Shown here piece after piece: positions 1 through 5,623 of a stretch of 5,623 nt of DNA. The position numbers and the translations under genes were made by a program. The number at the start of each line of letters is the position of its first letter. The stretch's first letter is position 1. The notes under the pieces were generated by a model, which searched no databases, was not told the origin of the DNA, and was given only the letters and a program-made list of their open reading frames with translations. The DNA comes from Flammeovirgaceae bacterium (GTDB lineage: Bacteria > Bacteroidota > Bacteroidia > Cytophagales > MED-G16): positions 22,372 through 27,994 of the forward strand of contig NZWZ01000037.1 of assembly GCA_002701745.1 (NCBI GenBank). Reading direction: 5' to 3'.

Positions 1-1523
1 TTATTGAATTTGATGGACTTAATAAAGATGGATTCCCATTCAATAATGATTCTGGATATGGGATCTGTGATGAACTCGTCTCTGATAAAATAAATCTAAG
101 CTCCAAAAGTTTAGAAGACAGTATATACCTAAGTTTTTTTTGGAATTTTAATATTAACGGTGAATTTCCTGATTACGAAGACTCTTTAAAAGTAGATTTT
201 TTAAATAAAAACAATGAATGGATTACAGTTTGGAATGCAAATGGCGGCTCATTAAATTTTAGGGATAAGTTTACTTTCAATGATATCTTAGTTGAAAATA
301 ATTTTCTTCATGAAAATTTTATGTTTAAAATTTATAATATAGGGAATTCAGAGGGACCGTTTGATAGCTGGTCAATTGATTATATATATTTGGATGCAAA
401 TAGAAATAGTAATGATTCTATTTTTTTGGATAGAGCCCTTTCATTTAGAGTTAATAAATTATTTAAGGATCATATTTCCATCCCCTATAATCATATTTCA
501 AGTTCTAACTCGTTTTCTGACTCATTATCAATAAAAATAAATAATCTTGACAAGGACATTCAACCTATCAACTATACTCTTAAAAGTTTCATTGATGGAA
601 ATTCGGAAAATATAATATATGACAATGAGCCATTAAGTCCAATACTGTCTGGGTATGAGGGCAGATTATTAAAAACAAAACCGATAGAAGTTTCAAATTT
701 CTTATCAGATAATGATAGTTCATCAATTGAGTTCTTATTTTATATTGAATCAGGAGATTCTTCATATGTTAATCAAAATTTAAGGTTAAATGATACTATG
801 AGATTTAATATTACTTTTAAAAACTCATATTCTTACGATGACGGCACAGCAGAATTTGCAGCAGGGCTTAATCAAAAGAACTCAGAACTTGTCCTTAAAC
901 ACATGACATTTACTGAGGACACATTAACTCATATTCAGATATACTTCCCTAATAATTTATATTCCTCATACAGCAGCGATATCGAATTAGTAATATATCA
1001 AGATTTAAATGATGAGAATACAAAAGTTGTATCTCAAATAACATCTCTAGATTTTAATGATGAATTTAATTTATTCAAATTGAATAAACCTGTAATCGTC
1101 AAGGATTCATTTTACATCGGATTTAGACAATTTGAAAATAGTTTTTTACCTGTAGGTTTAGATAAAAACAGTGATACGTCTGATAAAATTTATTATAAAA
1201 TAGATAATAATTGGTTCCAAAATGATGTAATAAAAGGAAGTTTAATGATTAGGCCTGTCTTTGGTAAGTCTAACAATGTGTTGACTAGTGTTGAACATGA
1301 CAAAATCAAAAAATCAATTTCAATATTCCCAAACCCAAGTAGAGGAATTTTCAATTTATCAAATAAAGTAGAAAATATTATTGTTTATGGTATAGATGGA
1401 AAAATATTGAAGAAAATAAATAACACTGATATAATTAATATACAAGAATTGAATAATGGATATTATCTAATTCAAATTGAGGATAACAATAGAATTGAAA
1501 AACATAAATTAATTAAGAATTAA
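1..1523 (+). CDS. Secreted T9SS-cargo protein, C-terminal sorting domain (5'-truncated by window edge)
   Basis: The reading frame (codons from base 3) is open to the left edge, so the ATG at 321 is internal and the true start lies outside; 506 residues are visible. Visible residues 1-130 look like a beta-rich jelly-roll module found in secreted Bacteroidota proteins, with motifs such as YLSFFWNF, WITVWNANGG and SWSIDYIYLD. A second beta-rich module begins near residue 277 with SYDDGTAEFAAG, a pattern recurrent in such cargo. Residues 439-506 match the type A T9SS sorting domain: SIFPNPSRGIF, then a short beta-sandwich with YGIDGK, LNNGYYLIQI and a basic end, KLIKN. By family knowledge, this domain directs export across the outer membrane and is cleaved, leaving the cargo secreted or surface-attached. 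No catalytic motif is visible and the specific function is unknown. It converges on the HAD gene, overlapping it by 15 bp. Confidence 0.9.
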   Translation, partial: IEFDGLNKDGFPFNNDSGYGICDELVSDKINLSSKSLEDSIYLSFFWNFNINGEFPDYEDSLKVDFLNKNNEWITVWNANGGSLNFRDKFTFNDILVENNFLHENFMFKIYNIGNSEGPFDSWSIDYIYLDANRNSNDSIFLDRALSFRVNKLFKDHISIPYNHISSSNSFSDSLSIKINNLDKDIQPINYTLKSFIDGNSENIIYDNEPLSPILSGYEGRLLKTKPIEVSNFLSDNDSSSIEFLFYIESGDSSYVNQNLRLNDTMRFNITFKNSYSYDDGTAEFAAGLNQKNSELVLKHMTFTEDTLTHIQIYFPNNLYSSYSSDIELVIYQDLNDENTKVVSQITSLDFNDEFNLFKLNKPVIVKDSFYIGFRQFENSFLPVGLDKNSDTSDKIYYKIDNNWFQNDVIKGSLMIRPVFGKSNNVLTSVEHDKIKKSISIFPNPSRGIFNLSNKVENIIVYGIDGKILKKINNTDIINIQELNNGYYLIQIEDNNRIEKHKLIKN

Positions 1524-2162
1524 ATCAGATAAAAAAGACTTTAATTCAAGAGTACTCTTTACATGATAAGTACTCATTCCCATTTTCTTACATTCAGACA
1601 AATTTTCAATCATATCATCAAAAAATATAATTTCACTTGGTAAATATTTAGACTTCTCTACTACTTTTTCATAAATTTCTTTATAAGGTTTTCTACATTT
1701 TAGTTTAAAGGAATAAAATACATCATCAAATAATTGCTCAAATGTCTTTTGATGTAAATCAATGCATAATTTATCGAAGAAATTTCTATGAATTGAGTTC
1801 GTATTACTTAAAATCATTATCAAATATTTACTTTTTAATTGCAAAATTAGTTCTAGAATATCTGAATGAATTTTAACAATTACTAAATTCCATATTTCAT
1901 CAATCTTTTTATCATCTAAATCTAAGTTCCCTGCAGTTCGCAATCCATTCCTAAATGCTTGGTCTGAAATTTCTCCTTTTTCATATGCATTAAAAAGTTT
2001 AGATAAATCAGAATTAAATGTTTCATATCTATAATCCAATTCTTTAAATTCAGTAGCTGTCTTAGAGGATATTTTTTTTAATTCAGATATAGCTTTCTTG
2101 GGGTCAATATCAATAACTACTCCTCCTAAATCAAACAACAATACTTTTATATCATTATTCAT
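1509..2162 (-). CDS. HAD-superfamily hydrolase, YihX-like sugar-phosphate phosphatase type
   Basis: This 217-residue cytoplasmic protein has the usual length for a subfamily IA haloacid dehalogenase-like phosphatase. Motif I is FDLGGVVID with nucleophile D11; motif II is ILSNTN with S119; motif III is CRKP with K158; motif IV is FFDD with D182 and D183, followed by N187. The alpha-helical cap lies between motifs I and II (about residues 20-95) and contains YEKGEISDQAF, closely resembling the corresponding stretch of E. coli YihX, an alpha-glucose-1-phosphate phosphatase. The position two after the nucleophile, Asp in most HAD phosphatases, is Gly (G13), as in YihX relatives, so this is a family trait and not decay. 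The ATG start at 2162 has no Shine-Dalgarno sequence, only an A-rich leader. Substrate is inferred only by resemblance and could be another small phosphorylated metabolite. Its 3' end overlaps the convergent T9SS cargo gene. Confidence 0.88.
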   Translation of the reverse strand: MNNDIKVLLFDLGGVVIDIDPKKAISELKKISSKTATEFKELDYRYETFNSDLSKLFNAYEKGEISDQAFRNGLRTAGNLDLDDKKIDEIWNLVIVKIHSDILELILQLKSKYLIMILSNTNSIHRNFFDKLCIDLHQKTFEQLFDDVFYSFKLKCRKPYKEIYEKVVEKSKYLPSEIIFFDDMIENLSECKKMGMSTYHVKSTLELKSFLSDLILN

Positions 2163-2219
2163 TAGATTTTTTTTAAATAGTTAAGGCTAAATATTAATGA
2201 TTAATTAAATCTAATTATT

Positions 2220-2252
2220 TTTGTCAACTTTTAAATGGATAGGTTAAACTTG
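2220..2252 (+). promoter_or_regulatory. Putative Bacteroidota-type promoter for the tRNA gene
   Basis: A TTTG at 2220-2223 could be the -33 element. TAAACTTG at 2245-2252 matches the Bacteroidota -7 consensus TAnnTTTG at five of the six defined positions. The 21-base spacing is slightly long for this class. The -7 element ends 10 bases before the mature tRNA 5' end, which suits a very short leader. In AT-rich DNA such matches arise easily, so this rests mainly on position. Confidence 0.4.
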
Positions 2253-2262
2253 AAATTTAATA

Positions 2263-2336
2263 GGGCCCATAGCTCAGTTGGTTAGAGCGCCCGGCTCATA
2301 ACCGGTAGGTCCCAGGTTCAAGCCCTGGTGGGCCCA
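2263..2336 (+). tRNA. tRNA-Met (anticodon CAT), elongator type
   Basis: A 74-base cloverleaf can be folded by hand. The acceptor stem GGGCCCA (2263-2269) pairs perfectly with TGGGCCC (2329-2335), with discriminator A2336. The D stem is GCTC (2272-2275) with GAGC (2285-2288). The anticodon loop CTCATAA (2295-2301) carries CAT at 2297-2299. The T stem CCAGG/CCTGG (2312-2316, 2324-2328) encloses TTCAAGC. The G1-C72 pair argues against an initiator tRNA, which has a mismatch there in bacteria. The CAT anticodon also fits tRNA-Ile2, whose C34 becomes lysidine, so Met is preferred but not certain. The 3' CCA is not encoded (CAT follows A73) and must be added enzymatically. The outermost anticodon-stem position is C2290 opposite T2306, which does not pair. 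Confidence 0.95.
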
Positions 2337-2340
2337 CATA

Positions 2341-2384
2341 AAAACCCTCTAAGTCTATTACTGTGAGGGTTTTTTATTTTTTTT
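2341..2384 (+). terminator. Intrinsic terminator of the tRNA gene
   Basis: AAAACCCTC (2341-2349) pairs with GAGGGTTTT (2365-2373) in a 9-bp stem with a 15-base loop. The loop can form a small inner helix, AGT with ACT (2352-2354, 2360-2362). The 3' arm runs into a T-tract to 2384 broken only by A2376. It starts 5 bases after the tRNA, so the tRNA is probably transcribed alone and read-through into the lipoprotein gene is limited. It is the only convincing intrinsic terminator in the window. Confidence 0.88.
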
Positions 2385-2498
2385 AAACCAATTTCCAACC
2401 TATAATCAATGTATTAAATTCTGATTTACAAATATTAGTTTAAAATTCTTTTTCCTATTTTAGTATATAATTCAATTAACAATTTTAAATCTAACATT

Positions 2499-3050
2499 AT
2501 GTTAAAATCTTTAAACTATTTATTATCATCAATTTTAATTTTATCATTACTTAGCTGTGGTGGTCCTACAAATGAACAAAAAGAAGTCATAGATGCCCAA
2601 GCTCAGCTAGAAAAAGATTTAGAGATGTATAGATACGTTTGGGCTGAATTTTTTAAGGGTGATACATCTATAGTAAATGAAAAATATTTTACAGAAGATG
2701 TTACAGTAGTAACTCCAGAAGGTGATCTTGTTGGGATAGAAGCTGTAAAAAACCATTACTTAAATTTTTTTATTGGATTTTCTGATGTAGAATTTACAAT
2801 AGTTGATGCATTTGGTCAGGGCGATAAAATTGTTAAATATTTTAATTTTAAAGGAACACATACTGGTGATTTTTTCGGTTTACCTGCATCAGGTAATAAA
2901 TTAAATTTATCAGGCACTACACTTGTTAAAATTGAAAATGGAAGAGTCTCAAGGGAGCAAGACTTCTTTGATTATGCATCACTTATGAGTCAACTTATGC
3001 AAAATTCAGGAGAAGTAAATATTGACTCTCAAAGTCAAGGAGTATTATAA
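2499..3050 (+). CDS. SnoaL-like (NTF2-fold) domain lipoprotein
   Basis: This 183-residue protein starts with a lipoprotein signal peptide: short basic N-terminus (K3), hydrophobic core around residues 8-18 and lipobox LLSC with C20 as the lipidation site. Mature residues 21-42 are charged and probably form a linker helix. Residues 44-167 resemble the SnoaL-like/ester-cyclase branch of the NTF2 superfamily, with an N-terminal helix ending in EKYFTEDVTV, the motif KGTHTGDFFGLPASGNKL (residues 118-135), then GRVSREQDFFDYASLMSQL near the end. In polyketide cyclases this cone-shaped fold holds a small ligand and acidic or histidine residues act in catalysis; here H121, D155 and D158 are candidates by position only. 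A C-terminal tail (168-183) is rich in S and Q. After C20 comes GGPTNEQ, without the acidic run of the Bacteroidota surface-export signal, so a periplasm-facing location is more likely. Ligand and role are unknown. No Shine-Dalgarno sequence precedes the ATG, and no clear promoter is visible in 2391-2498. Confidence 0.87.
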   Translation: MLKSLNYLLSSILILSLLSCGGPTNEQKEVIDAQAQLEKDLEMYRYVWAEFFKGDTSIVNEKYFTEDVTVVTPEGDLVGIEAVKNHYLNFFIGFSDVEFTIVDAFGQGDKIVKYFNFKGTHTGDFFGLPASGNKLNLSGTTLVKIENGRVSREQDFFDYASLMSQLMQNSGEVNIDSQSQGVL

Positions 3051-3761
3051 TTAATCTATAACTAAGTTAATTTCTCTTTCTAAGTCGTCTAAACTCATGT
3101 TATATAGTCTTAAGAAACTTAACTTATAATCAAGGTACCTTTTTACCATTATAAAGTTTGCTTTAAGCTTTTTATCACTGTTGATAGATCGACTAATTAT
3201 ATCTATATATTTTTTCATAGATACTGATGTATCATCTCTTGCTAATATTATTTCAGGATGATTTTGAGAAAGGAAAGGAAGAAAAGATTGCTTAAGCTGT
3301 TTCTCATATTCTACAGTTGTTTCGACATATGAAAATGAGGTATTATGCAGTCTACTTAATATTTCTTTTATTTTATCTGATTTTACAAACTTTAAGTCTC
3401 CAGAATTTATAATAGAATAGTATCTATTCATTGGGGGATCAAAGACTCTATAAATAACTAAAAATGTTTCAATTCTGGATTTAGCAGTTGTAATTTTTAA
3501 AATTGAATCTGTATCAATAACTCCATTTCTAGGAAAAAGTAGTTCGTTGAGGAGTCTTAGGTCTGTAACCCAAGTTTTTTCACGTTCAAAGGTATAGTCC
3601 CTTATCTCATTGATCTCCATTTTAAGACTATTCAATACTTTTATCCTCTCTAACTCATTTTGATTATCTATAGATAACTCATTCAACCAGAAAGAGAAGG
3701 AGATACCTATTACAATTACAACAAACTCAAATGAATATTTTATTAGATACTTCTTTTTCAA
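3051..3761 (-). CDS. DUF6090-like single-pass membrane protein
   Basis: This 236-residue protein has one N-terminal membrane helix (about residues 10-27) after a basic start, MKKKYLIKYSFEF, then a mostly helical, charged soluble region. The layout and the helix sequence (FEFVVIVIGISFSFWLNEL) resemble the DUF6090 family of Bacteroidota, whose members typically open with a KYxxYAIGEIxLVVIGIxxALxxNxWNE-like segment and are about this long. The segment INSGDLKFVKSDKIKEILSR (118-137) also has a family-like look. The function of the family is unknown. The start read here is TTG at 3761, preceded by AGGA at 3768-3771 with a 6-base spacer; an in-frame stop at 3774-3776 rules out a longer form in this frame. 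The next in-frame ATG is M48, which would delete the membrane helix. An out-of-frame ATG at 3781 would be joined by one extra A in the A7 run. The gene lies 61 bp after the mscS-type gene on the same strand and probably shares its transcript. Confidence 0.75.
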   Translation of the reverse strand: MKKKYLIKYSFEFVVIVIGISFSFWLNELSIDNQNELERIKVLNSLKMEINEIRDYTFEREKTWVTDLRLLNELLFPRNGVIDTDSILKITTAKSRIETFLVIYRVFDPPMNRYYSIINSGDLKFVKSDKIKEILSRLHNTSFSYVETTVEYEKQLKQSFLPFLSQNHPEIILARDDTSVSMKKYIDIISRSINSDKKLKANFIMVKRYLDYKLSFLRLYNMSLDDLEREINLVID

Positions 3762-3781
3762 TTTTTTTCCTGTTTATTCAT
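3758..3781 (-). other. Start region of the DUF6090-like gene: 7-codon upstream ORF across an A7 run
   Basis: On the - strand an ATG at 3781-3779 opens a 7-codon frame (MNKQEKN) ending in TGA at 3760-3758, which overlaps the TTG start at 3761. Between them lies AGGA and a run of seven A (T7 on the + strand, 3762-3768). One added A would fuse the ATG to the main frame, giving MNKQEKKLKKKYLIKYS. As read, it is either a tiny upstream ORF able to couple translation to the TTG, or the trace of a one-base homopolymer error. Confidence 0.5.
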
Positions 3782-3822
3782 ATCAAAAGTTAAAGTAAAT
3801 AATAGTAAAGATAAAATCAGTT

Positions 3823-4707
3823 TCACTTCACCTGTGTTTTGATATGTACATCTCTTTGTGGGTATGGAATTTGAATATTATTTTCTCTAAATTTTTTAAA
3901 GATTGCAAAATAAATTTCGCTTTTAAGAAACTCAGGTTTATCGGTATAACTTGATGTCCATATACCGAGTCTAAAGTCTAGTGAACTATCTCCAAAATTA
4001 TCAAAAAACACTTTAGGTTTTGGTTCTTTTTGGACATTAGGATTCTCATCTGCAACTTCTAATAATAGCTTTTTTACTATCTCTGGATCCTCATTGTAAC
4101 TTACACCTATTGGCAATCTAAATCTTACAATTCTATTATTATGACTCCAGTTTATAACCTGGCTTGATACAAATTCGGAGTTTGGTACAATAATTGATAT
4201 ATTATCATTAGTTACAATAGTAGTAGATCTTAAAGAAATATTAACTATATCTCCACTCACTTCACCTACTTCAACCCTGTCACCTACTTTTATTGGTTCC
4301 TCAACAAGTATCGTTAATCCACTAATTAAGTTGTCAGTAACTTTCTGAAATCCAAATCCAATACCGACACCTAATGCACCTGCTAAAAGGCTTAAAGCAC
4401 TCAAATCAATACCAACAGCTTGAATGATTATTATTGTACCAATAAGCATCATAGTTATCCTAACCCCGTTGGCAATTGATTCTCTAAATGATTTTTTGAG
4501 TTTTGATCGAACTAAAATCTTATTGAGAAGTAATAATCGAACATTTTTAGAAACAATTACTAAAAGATAAAAACTTGCAAAAAATACAACAATTGTACCT
4601 ATGCTGACTTCTGAATCTCCAATTTTAAAAAGTGTCCTATTGAAAATAAATAAGAATTCTGAAAGTAAATTTAAAACCCTAGAAAGAAAATCATTAAAGT
4701 ATTCCAT
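3823..4707 (-). CDS. Small-conductance mechanosensitive channel, MscS family
   Basis: At 294 residues this is close in size to E. coli MscS (286) and has the same layout. TM1 lies about residues 36-53 and TM2 about 82-100. The pore-lining TM3 (about 103-130) is rich in Gly and Ala (LAGALGVGIGFGFQ) and continues into NLISGLTILVEEPIKVGDRV, the family's most conserved stretch. The beta domain follows (143-190, with VPNSEFVSSQVINWS), then an alpha/beta vestibule domain ending in IPYPQRDVHIK, the usual C-terminal motif. By family knowledge, homoheptamers in the inner membrane open under membrane tension and release solutes during hypo-osmotic shock. The short N-terminus (35 residues before TM1) lacks the large periplasmic domain of MscK-type relatives. 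The ATG at 4707 follows an AT-rich leader without a Shine-Dalgarno sequence. It is divergent from the peptide transporter gene and upstream of the DUF6090-like gene. Confidence 0.95.
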   Translation of the reverse strand: MEYFNDFLSRVLNLLSEFLFIFNRTLFKIGDSEVSIGTIVVFFASFYLLVIVSKNVRLLLLNKILVRSKLKKSFRESIANGVRITMMLIGTIIIIQAVGIDLSALSLLAGALGVGIGFGFQKVTDNLISGLTILVEEPIKVGDRVEVGEVSGDIVNISLRSTTIVTNDNISIIVPNSEFVSSQVINWSHNNRIVRFRLPIGVSYNEDPEIVKKLLLEVADENPNVQKEPKPKVFFDNFGDSSLDFRLGIWTSSYTDKPEFLKSEIYFAIFKKFRENNIQIPYPQRDVHIKTQVK

Positions 4708-4788
4708 TTGATCTTGAAATTTAAAATTTAAAATTTAGAATATTAAGCTTCATAGTTTTTTTTTTTATAAATTAAGAATCAAAAAAAA
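4708..4788. promoter_or_regulatory. Divergent intergenic region between mscS-type and POT transporter genes
   Basis: These 81 bases separate two divergently transcribed genes and must hold both promoters unless one lies inside a coding region. The segment is nearly all A/T, with an 11-base T run (4756-4766), an A run reaching the transporter ATG (4781-4789) and a triple heptamer near the mscS side. I could not find a convincing TTTG / TAnnTTTG pair on either strand. Confidence 0.5.
4717..4737. repeat. Three perfect tandem copies of AAATTTA
   Basis: The heptamer AAATTTA occurs at 4717-4723, 4724-4730 and 4731-4737 without mismatch or gap. On the - strand it lies 9 bases upstream of the mscS-type ATG, within the probable untranslated leader. 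It could be a slippage product in low-complexity DNA or a binding site array; nothing in the window decides this. Confidence 0.8.
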
Positions 4789-5623
4789 ATGAAAAATTCA
4801 GATAAAACCCTATTCGGTCATCCATACGGTCTCTACGTACTATTCTTCACTGAGCTATGGGAAAGATTTTCATATTATGGAATGAGAGCCTTATTAGTCC
4901 TATTCCTAATTTCTGAATCAACTGCTGAAAATCCTGGATATGGGTGGACTGAATCAGAAGCTCTTGTATTATATGGGTGGTATACTATGTTAGTTTATGT
5001 TGCTGGAATTCCTGGAGGATGGCTTGCCGATAAGGTTCTGGGGCAGAAGAAAACCGTAATGTTAGGAGGAGGATTATTAGTATTGGGTCATAGTATTTTG
5101 GCTATTGATAATCTTACAGCTTTTTACGTTGGACTTGGTTTTATCATTTTAGGTGTTGGTGGTTTAAAACCAAATATTTCAACTATGGTTGGAGGTCTTT
5201 ACGATCAAGATGACAAAAGAAGAGATTTAGGATTTAAAATATTTTACATGGGTATAAATATTGGAGCTTTCTTATCAGCAATTATTATTGGAGGAATTGG
5301 TGAGGTGTATGGATGGCACTATGGATTTGGATTAGCAGGTATCGGTATGCTATTAGGACAGTTAGTTTTTATGTGGGGTCAAAAGTATTTAGTTGGAGTT
5401 GGAGACTTTATTGGCACACAGGATAATCCTGATAATGAAAAAATGAATAAACCACTTACTAATGTCGAAAAAGACAGAGTAAAAGTTCTTTTACTATCTT
5501 TCTTAATAGTAGTTGTTTTCTGGGGTGCATTTGAGCAAGCTGGTGGTCTCATGAATATCTACGCTTTTGAGAAAACAAATAGATTTATTGAAAGTATTAG
5601 CTTTGAAGTTCCAGCTACATGGT
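4789..5623 (+). CDS. Proton-dependent oligopeptide transporter, POT/PTR2 family (3'-truncated by window edge)
   Basis: The frame from ATG 4789 is open to the right edge, giving 278 residues of a protein usually about 450-550 long. The first helix carries the POT hallmark ExxERFxYYG as ELWERFSYYG (E22, E25, R26), involved in proton coupling in characterised members. The loop after TM2 has the MFS-like GGWLADKVLGQKK. GGLKPNISTMVGGLYDQDD and FYMGINIGAFLS match the PTR2 signature region in TM4-TM5. FWGAFEQAGG in TM7 carries the FWxxFEQ-type motif containing a conserved glutamate. These are inner-membrane symporters importing di- and tripeptides with protons; exact substrate cannot be read from sequence. 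The N-terminus (MKNSDKTLFGHPYGLYVLFF) resembles DtpT-like bacterial members, supporting the chosen start. The leader is poly-A with no Shine-Dalgarno sequence. It is transcribed away from the mscS-type gene. Confidence 0.95.
   Translation, partial: MKNSDKTLFGHPYGLYVLFFTELWERFSYYGMRALLVLFLISESTAENPGYGWTESEALVLYGWYTMLVYVAGIPGGWLADKVLGQKKTVMLGGGLLVLGHSILAIDNLTAFYVGLGFIILGVGGLKPNISTMVGGLYDQDDKRRDLGFKIFYMGINIGAFLSAIIIGGIGEVYGWHYGFGLAGIGMLLGQLVFMWGQKYLVGVGDFIGTQDNPDNEKMNKPLTNVEKDRVKVLLLSFLIVVVFWGAFEQAGGLMNIYAFEKTNRFIESISFEVPATW

Noticed and set aside
321..323. ATG at 321 as the start of the T9SS cargo gene
   Set aside because: The frame is open upstream to base 3 with protein-like sequence that completes the jelly-roll module, so this Met is internal.
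2194..2204. Palindrome TTAATGATTAA between the HAD and tRNA genes as a possible operator
   Set aside because: It is short and entirely A/T around one G in very AT-rich DNA, where such palindromes are expected by chance; no second copy was seen.
2391..2498. Promoter for the lipoprotein gene
   Set aside because: I searched for TTTG followed by TAnnTTTG and found no TTTG at all in this stretch; only generic A/T-rich sequence is present.
3785..3795. TAACTTTT on the - strand as a -7 element of an internal promoter for the DUF6090-like gene
   Set aside because: It misses the final G of TAnnTTTG, no TTTG lies at the right distance upstream, and it is too close to the start to leave a normal leader.
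4756..4766. T11 run as an intrinsic terminator between the divergent genes
   Set aside because: No G/C-rich hairpin precedes it on either strand, and both neighbouring genes are transcribed away from it.
1..5623. Mobile element, phage remnant, toxin-antitoxin pair, CRISPR or defence system
   Set aside because: No transposase, integrase, repeat-spacer array or known defence domain appears; all long frames belong to recognisable housekeeping or envelope families with uniform base composition. The tRNA shows no duplicated 3' end that would mark an integrated element.

Overview
The window is AT-rich DNA (around 30% G+C by eye) that looks like a chromosomal segment of a member of the Bacteroidota, most likely an uncultured or marine Flavobacteriales-type bacterium. 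The support is a C-terminal type IX secretion (T9SS) sorting domain, a DUF6090-like membrane protein, A/T-rich leaders with almost no Shine-Dalgarno sequences, and a tRNA gene without an encoded CCA. I see no mobile element, phage gene, CRISPR array or integrase.

Layout from left to right: (1) the 3' part of a large secreted T9SS-cargo protein on the + strand, open at the left edge; (2) a convergent HAD-family phosphatase gene on the - strand, overlapping the first gene tail-to-tail by 15 bp; (3) an isolated tRNA gene with anticodon CAT, followed by a strong intrinsic terminator; (4) a + strand lipoprotein with a SnoaL-like (NTF2-fold) domain; (5) a - strand pair, mscS-type channel then a DUF6090-like membrane protein, probably co-transcribed. 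The stop codon of the DUF6090-like gene directly abuts that of the lipoprotein gene. (6) Divergent from the channel gene, the 5' part of a proton-dependent oligopeptide (POT/PTR2) transporter runs off the right edge.

These genes do not form one pathway. They read as ordinary housekeeping and envelope functions: secretion cargo, sugar-phosphate-type phosphatase, translation, a periplasmic or outer-membrane lipoprotein, osmotic protection and peptide uptake. I found no convincing new system. The most useful second-look items are the start of the DUF6090-like gene (a TTG start beside an A7 run, where one extra A would join it to an upstream ATG), the very tight convergent gene ends without terminators, a perfect triple heptamer just upstream of the mscS start, and an unpaired position in the tRNA anticodon stem.
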